DNA from: Sipunculus nudus
Taxonomy: Eukaryota; Annelida; Sipuncula; Golfingiida; Sipunculidae
NCBI GenBank assembly: GCA_026874595.1
Contig: CM049312.1
Coordinates: 66,122,929-66,186,928 of the forward strand
Reading direction: 5' to 3'
DNA: 64,000 bases
Part shown: positions 60,883 through 64,000 of the stretch, piece after piece
Layout of the letters: every line of letters starts with the position of its first letter
How positions within the stretch are numbered: the first letter of the stretch is position 1
Program-made: the position numbers and the translations under genes
Notes under the pieces: model-generated
Database searches by the model: none
The model's input: the letters and a program-made list of their open reading frames with translations, nothing else
Told to the model about the DNA's origin: nothing

Positions 60883-60889
60883 CGTCTCT

Positions 60890-61720
60890 TTTTGCTTCAG
60901 AAGCTGGCGGTATGGACCACATAGATTTTTTTAATGTGGTTTCTCTTAAGGCGATGTAGGTTTCTTCTCGGAAGTAGTCTAGCCGTGTTATGGTTATTCA
61001 ACTAAAGATGCGTAGACATTCATCCGTTCATTAAATCCGGCAATGATAATGGGACAACAGCAAATTAACTGGTCATTTGAAAATAGTAGACATATGCTCA
61101 GGCCCTGCAACAACGCGGTACGACTATCCGGCTATTTTTTTTTCAAATCGGCCATATTGGGCGACATTTTTTCCTTGCCGGACATTAACGTACGGCGCCA
61201 CTCCCTTAAAATGACATCACTACTGCCATGTGTAATATTGGGCCAAACCTCATGAATAAATAAGATGGCTTGGGAGCGCGAAGGCTAATGCGTAGCGTTA
61301 TTGCAACAACTGGTAATTGGTATCTGAACAGACTACATATTTGGATTCGTAGGTTGGTTTCGTACGTCATATCCCCCTTTCTTAAAAAGACATATTGACC
61401 ATACTGTTTAATATAAAATTTGTTCATATTTTCAATTGTATTATTTTTCTTTCTTTGACGATTAGATTCCATTATTATATCAAAAGATTTCTTTGTAATA
61501 AACACTTAATAGTTTAGGGAAATTTAATTACCAGTTGGGTAAAGGTGTCTATACTAGCAGATATATATTGAGAAGTGACCACTGGATTATACAACAACAT
61601 AATAATAATATAACAACCATGACAATAATCCATTACTGATATCATCTTCTACTAACTCACTAAAACTCGGTGATTATTTATATCTCTATCTGTTCAATAT
61701 TCATCATCGTATCTCAAAGG
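60890..61720. other. No recognised gene
   Basis: AT-rich; the minus-strand open frame 61206-61505 has no recognisable domain. Confidence 0.35.
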
Positions 61721-63185
61721 TTTTTAGCTCAGCTGACTTTCAGTCATGCTGGGCTATAGCGATGGGTCTTTGTCCGGCGTCCTTCCGTCTGTCCGTCCGG
61801 CCGTCCGTCCGTCCGTTAGCAGGGCACAAATCGTAACCGTAGGGGCTAGGGCCATGAACCCTATGCAGTCTTAGAGGTTATAAAAAGATCTCCTTGCAAA
61901 CCTGAAATTAGGTCACTGCGACCTATATTCTCGAAGTTATGGGGTGTGTTTGCACCCCCCAGAAATAACTCTTTAAGACAAAATTTTCATCCCAAACCTT
62001 CGATCTTTCACATACAGCTCACCTACCAACAGGGGAAGAACCATAATTTTTTTTAGGTCAAAAGGTCAAAGGTCAAGGTCACAGGAGCCTCTTCTTTGAA
62101 AAGCCTGTGGATGCATTTTAAGCCAACCCTTTCATCCCAATTCTTTGATCTTTCACATATAGCTCACCTACTAAGTTGGAGAAAAATCCTATAGATTTTG
62201 AGGTCACAAGGTCAAAGGTCAGGGTCACAGGATCCACTTCTTTGAAAAGGTAGTGGACGCATTTCAAGCTAGACTTTTCATTCCAAACCTTCCAGCACTG
62301 ATATCGCTTCTCTGCCAACAGGGGAAAAGACCTGTTGATTTTGAGGTTAAGGGTCAAGTTCACAGCACCCACTTCTTGCGTGGAGTCATTTTCAGGCAAA
62401 CTTTTCAATCTGTACCTTCCATCTGTCATATATGGCTGACCTACCAATAAGGGAAGAAGCCTATTGATGTTGAGGTCAAAAAGTCAAAGGTCAAGGTCAC
62501 AATATTTAATTGTTCGAAATGCTTGTGAGCATATTTCAAGTGTAACTGTTCAACCCAAACCTTCAGTCTTTCACATATGCCACATTTATACATCACTCAG
62601 TTTGACTCAAACTTCATATTTATGGGTCTTTTTGCTTGAATAAATAACTTATTGATTTTGGGGTCAGCTGGTCAGCAGGTTAAAGGTTGCAGGTCAAAGT
62701 TATTTACCCATTGGTTGCCAAGTAATTACACCAGATTTAAGTGGTCAGTAGTTACCCATCATTTAGAAAGAATCCAGTTGATATACGGGCAAAAGGCCAA
62801 GGTCATAGGTCAGGGATGTTCATAATTACTTATTTTATAGACCATCTCTATTTTTCTTGTATATATAACCATCCCACTCCAGCTGGTACATCTCCCTGTG
62901 TGGCTGTAATTGTGAGTGACACTGGTGACATATGACTCCCTTTTGTATCAGCCTATTAAGTGATAAGGCTCAGTGATAAGTACCTCGTTACTTCATAACA
63001 AAAACACTGTTGTCAGAATGCTTCAGCCAGGCATTAAGACTATGAGAGTATATAGTATTACGGTTTAGCTACTGATACTGGCAAATTGGTTCTTCAAAAT
63101 TTGACTGGAAGTTATGAATCTCAGTCCATGATGTCACAGGTCACGCTTGGCAGCTGAGCGTCATGACCCATGGGTCACTTGTTTT
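61721..63185 (+). mobile_element. Full-length R1 repeat, ~1465 bp
   Basis: The 5' end is TTTTTAGCTCAGCTGACTTT, followed by a (CCGTCCGTCCGGCC)n tract at about 61780. The body is six or so ~145-bp subunits. The 3' end is CAGCTGAGCG then TCATGACCCATGGGTCACTT (palindrome 63164-63177) and GTTTT. AGGTCAAAGGTCA is perfect at 62063 and 62209 and near-perfect around 62482, and TCAAGGTCA follows several of them. It is about 85-90 percent like the 13.7-kb copy by eye. There is no open frame of substance. A hairpin about 5 bases before the end recalls Helitron-type termini, but the CTRR end is not exact. Confidence 0.8.
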
Positions 63186-63387
63186 AACCTTTCTACCAAA
63201 CCTAGACATATTACCATCTCTTGGTATATCCACTCCATATAATGGATTAGGGTTTGGTAGTTGGACTCTTGCCTCATCTTCTACTTCCCTCACTTGTGTC
63301 TCCGCTTTACCATTATTATATACCTTTCTTTCTCTCTCTCTCTTCCTCCCCCCCCCCCCCCTCTCTAACTGCTACTGGAATCCTTCC

Positions 63388-64000
63388 CTAAAATCTATTA
63401 TGACCTCTAGATCTAATAACCTCATCTGACGCCTTTCCTTCTGAACAGTACTTCTCTGCTGTCGTTCTAACTACTTTTCTATTTCTTCTTAACACTGACC
63501 CGTCACAGTGTAAGAACGTGGTTCCACAGATTCACTCTGTATTGTTCCTAGCTTCAATTCATTATCCTTCAAATCTCTAACAATTTCTCTTTCCTGTACC
63601 TCATGTGTTTCTCTTGTACCTTTGTCATAATATTTCTCTTGTTTAGTTTGACTTTCCAATAACCCTTTTTGTACCAGACTCTGATCTGCTAAATTTGGCT
63701 TTAACCGTTTTTGTAACATTGGTAGTTTTGTTCTTAATCTTCTTCCCATTTAAAGCCGTGCTGATAAATACCCTATTCCCTCCAAGTCTGTTATTCTATA
63801 TTCTAACAGTGGAACATGGATCTAACATGGATCTGCCGATTTCTGAATCATATGTTTCACCGTTTGTACCATTCTCTCAGCCTGTCTGTTGGATCTTTCA
63901 TATCTGAGGCTATTAGTTTAATGTTTAATTCATTTGTTTGAGACTCATTGGAATTTGGCACAAGATTATTGCGGACCGCTAACGGACACACGTTCCTGCC
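63388..64000 (-). pseudogene. Gypsy-type LTR retrotransposon integrase, broken, cut by window edge
   Basis: Read leftwards from the edge: NELNIKLIAS, a frameshift, then SNRQAERMVQTVKHMIQKS (the conserved SNGQAER block with the catalytic Glu of the DDE core), stops at about 63873 and 63750, MGRRLRTKLPMLQKRLKP (the family's MGRRLRTxLP), KYYDKGTRE, PRSYTVTGQC, a further frameshift and VLRRNRKVVR. These are the integrase core end and C-terminal region of metazoan Ty3/Gypsy elements. At least two stops and two frameshifts show it is inactive. A (CT)n/poly-C tract at 63330-63365 and unresolved sequence follow, and no LTR is visible in the window. Protease, RT and RNase H would lie beyond 64000. Confidence 0.85.

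Overview
The window looks like a piece of a bivalve mollusc genome. It is AT-rich, sparse in genes and crowded with transposable-element debris and (TA)n, (GA)n and poly-C tracts. It carries single members of two gene families that are expanded in bivalves: a secreted C1q-domain protein and an intronless Toll-like receptor. It also carries repeats with tandem-repeat cores of the bivalve 'pearl'/Helitron-associated kind. The species cannot be fixed from the sequence alone.

Layout. 1-5.5 kb: tandem repeats and a 1.17 kb direct duplication. 5.7-10.5 kb: a nine-finger C2H2 zinc-finger gene whose tandemly duplicated tail is frameshifted and decaying, split by a 2.07 kb hAT-like element with an 8-bp target duplication. 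10.5-22 kb: a repeat landscape dominated by a family ('R1') that carries clustered nuclear-receptor-type DR1 motifs, plus families sharing a GGTGGCGCCACC palindrome. 22.3-28.3 kb: a nested insertion in which a 5.66 kb element with CACTG termini and subterminal repeats sits inside a short inverted-repeat element; an intact copy of that host element at 33.3 kb serves as the empty site. The 5.66 kb element encloses a multi-exon minus-strand gene that I do not recognise and that now carries stops. 28-36 kb: mostly non-coding with small repeats. 36.3-44.4 kb: the C1q gene on the minus strand, three coding exons plus a 5' exon; its 6 kb intron holds a SINE inverted pair, a near-perfect palindrome, a (TA)n tract, G-rich/C-rich arrays and tandem MITEs. 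47.4-51.7 kb: a small minus-strand gene supported by splice sites, interrupted by a Helitron-like element with seven ~180-bp core repeats. 52.5-53.1 kb: a hAT-type MITE packed with ATGCAAAT octamers. 54.3-58.1 kb: a decayed second copy of the cargo-gene region, a relic of a second TLR C terminus, then the intact TLR gene. 59-64 kb: an unidentified decayed reading frame, a fold-back element, a Penelope-like endonuclease tail, a full R1 copy and a broken Gypsy integrase running off the right edge.

The host genes that look intact are a putative transcription factor, a secreted lectin-like immune protein and a membrane immune receptor. The last two point to innate immunity, but nothing in the sequence shows that they are co-regulated. 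The most unusual theme is that several unrelated mobile elements are built from reiterated transcription-factor-like motifs: DR1/ERR half-sites, POU octamers, TAATCGATTACG-type motifs and AAGTAC. The other is the cargo-carrying CACTG element. Gene models were read by eye from splice signals and frame; no search was run.
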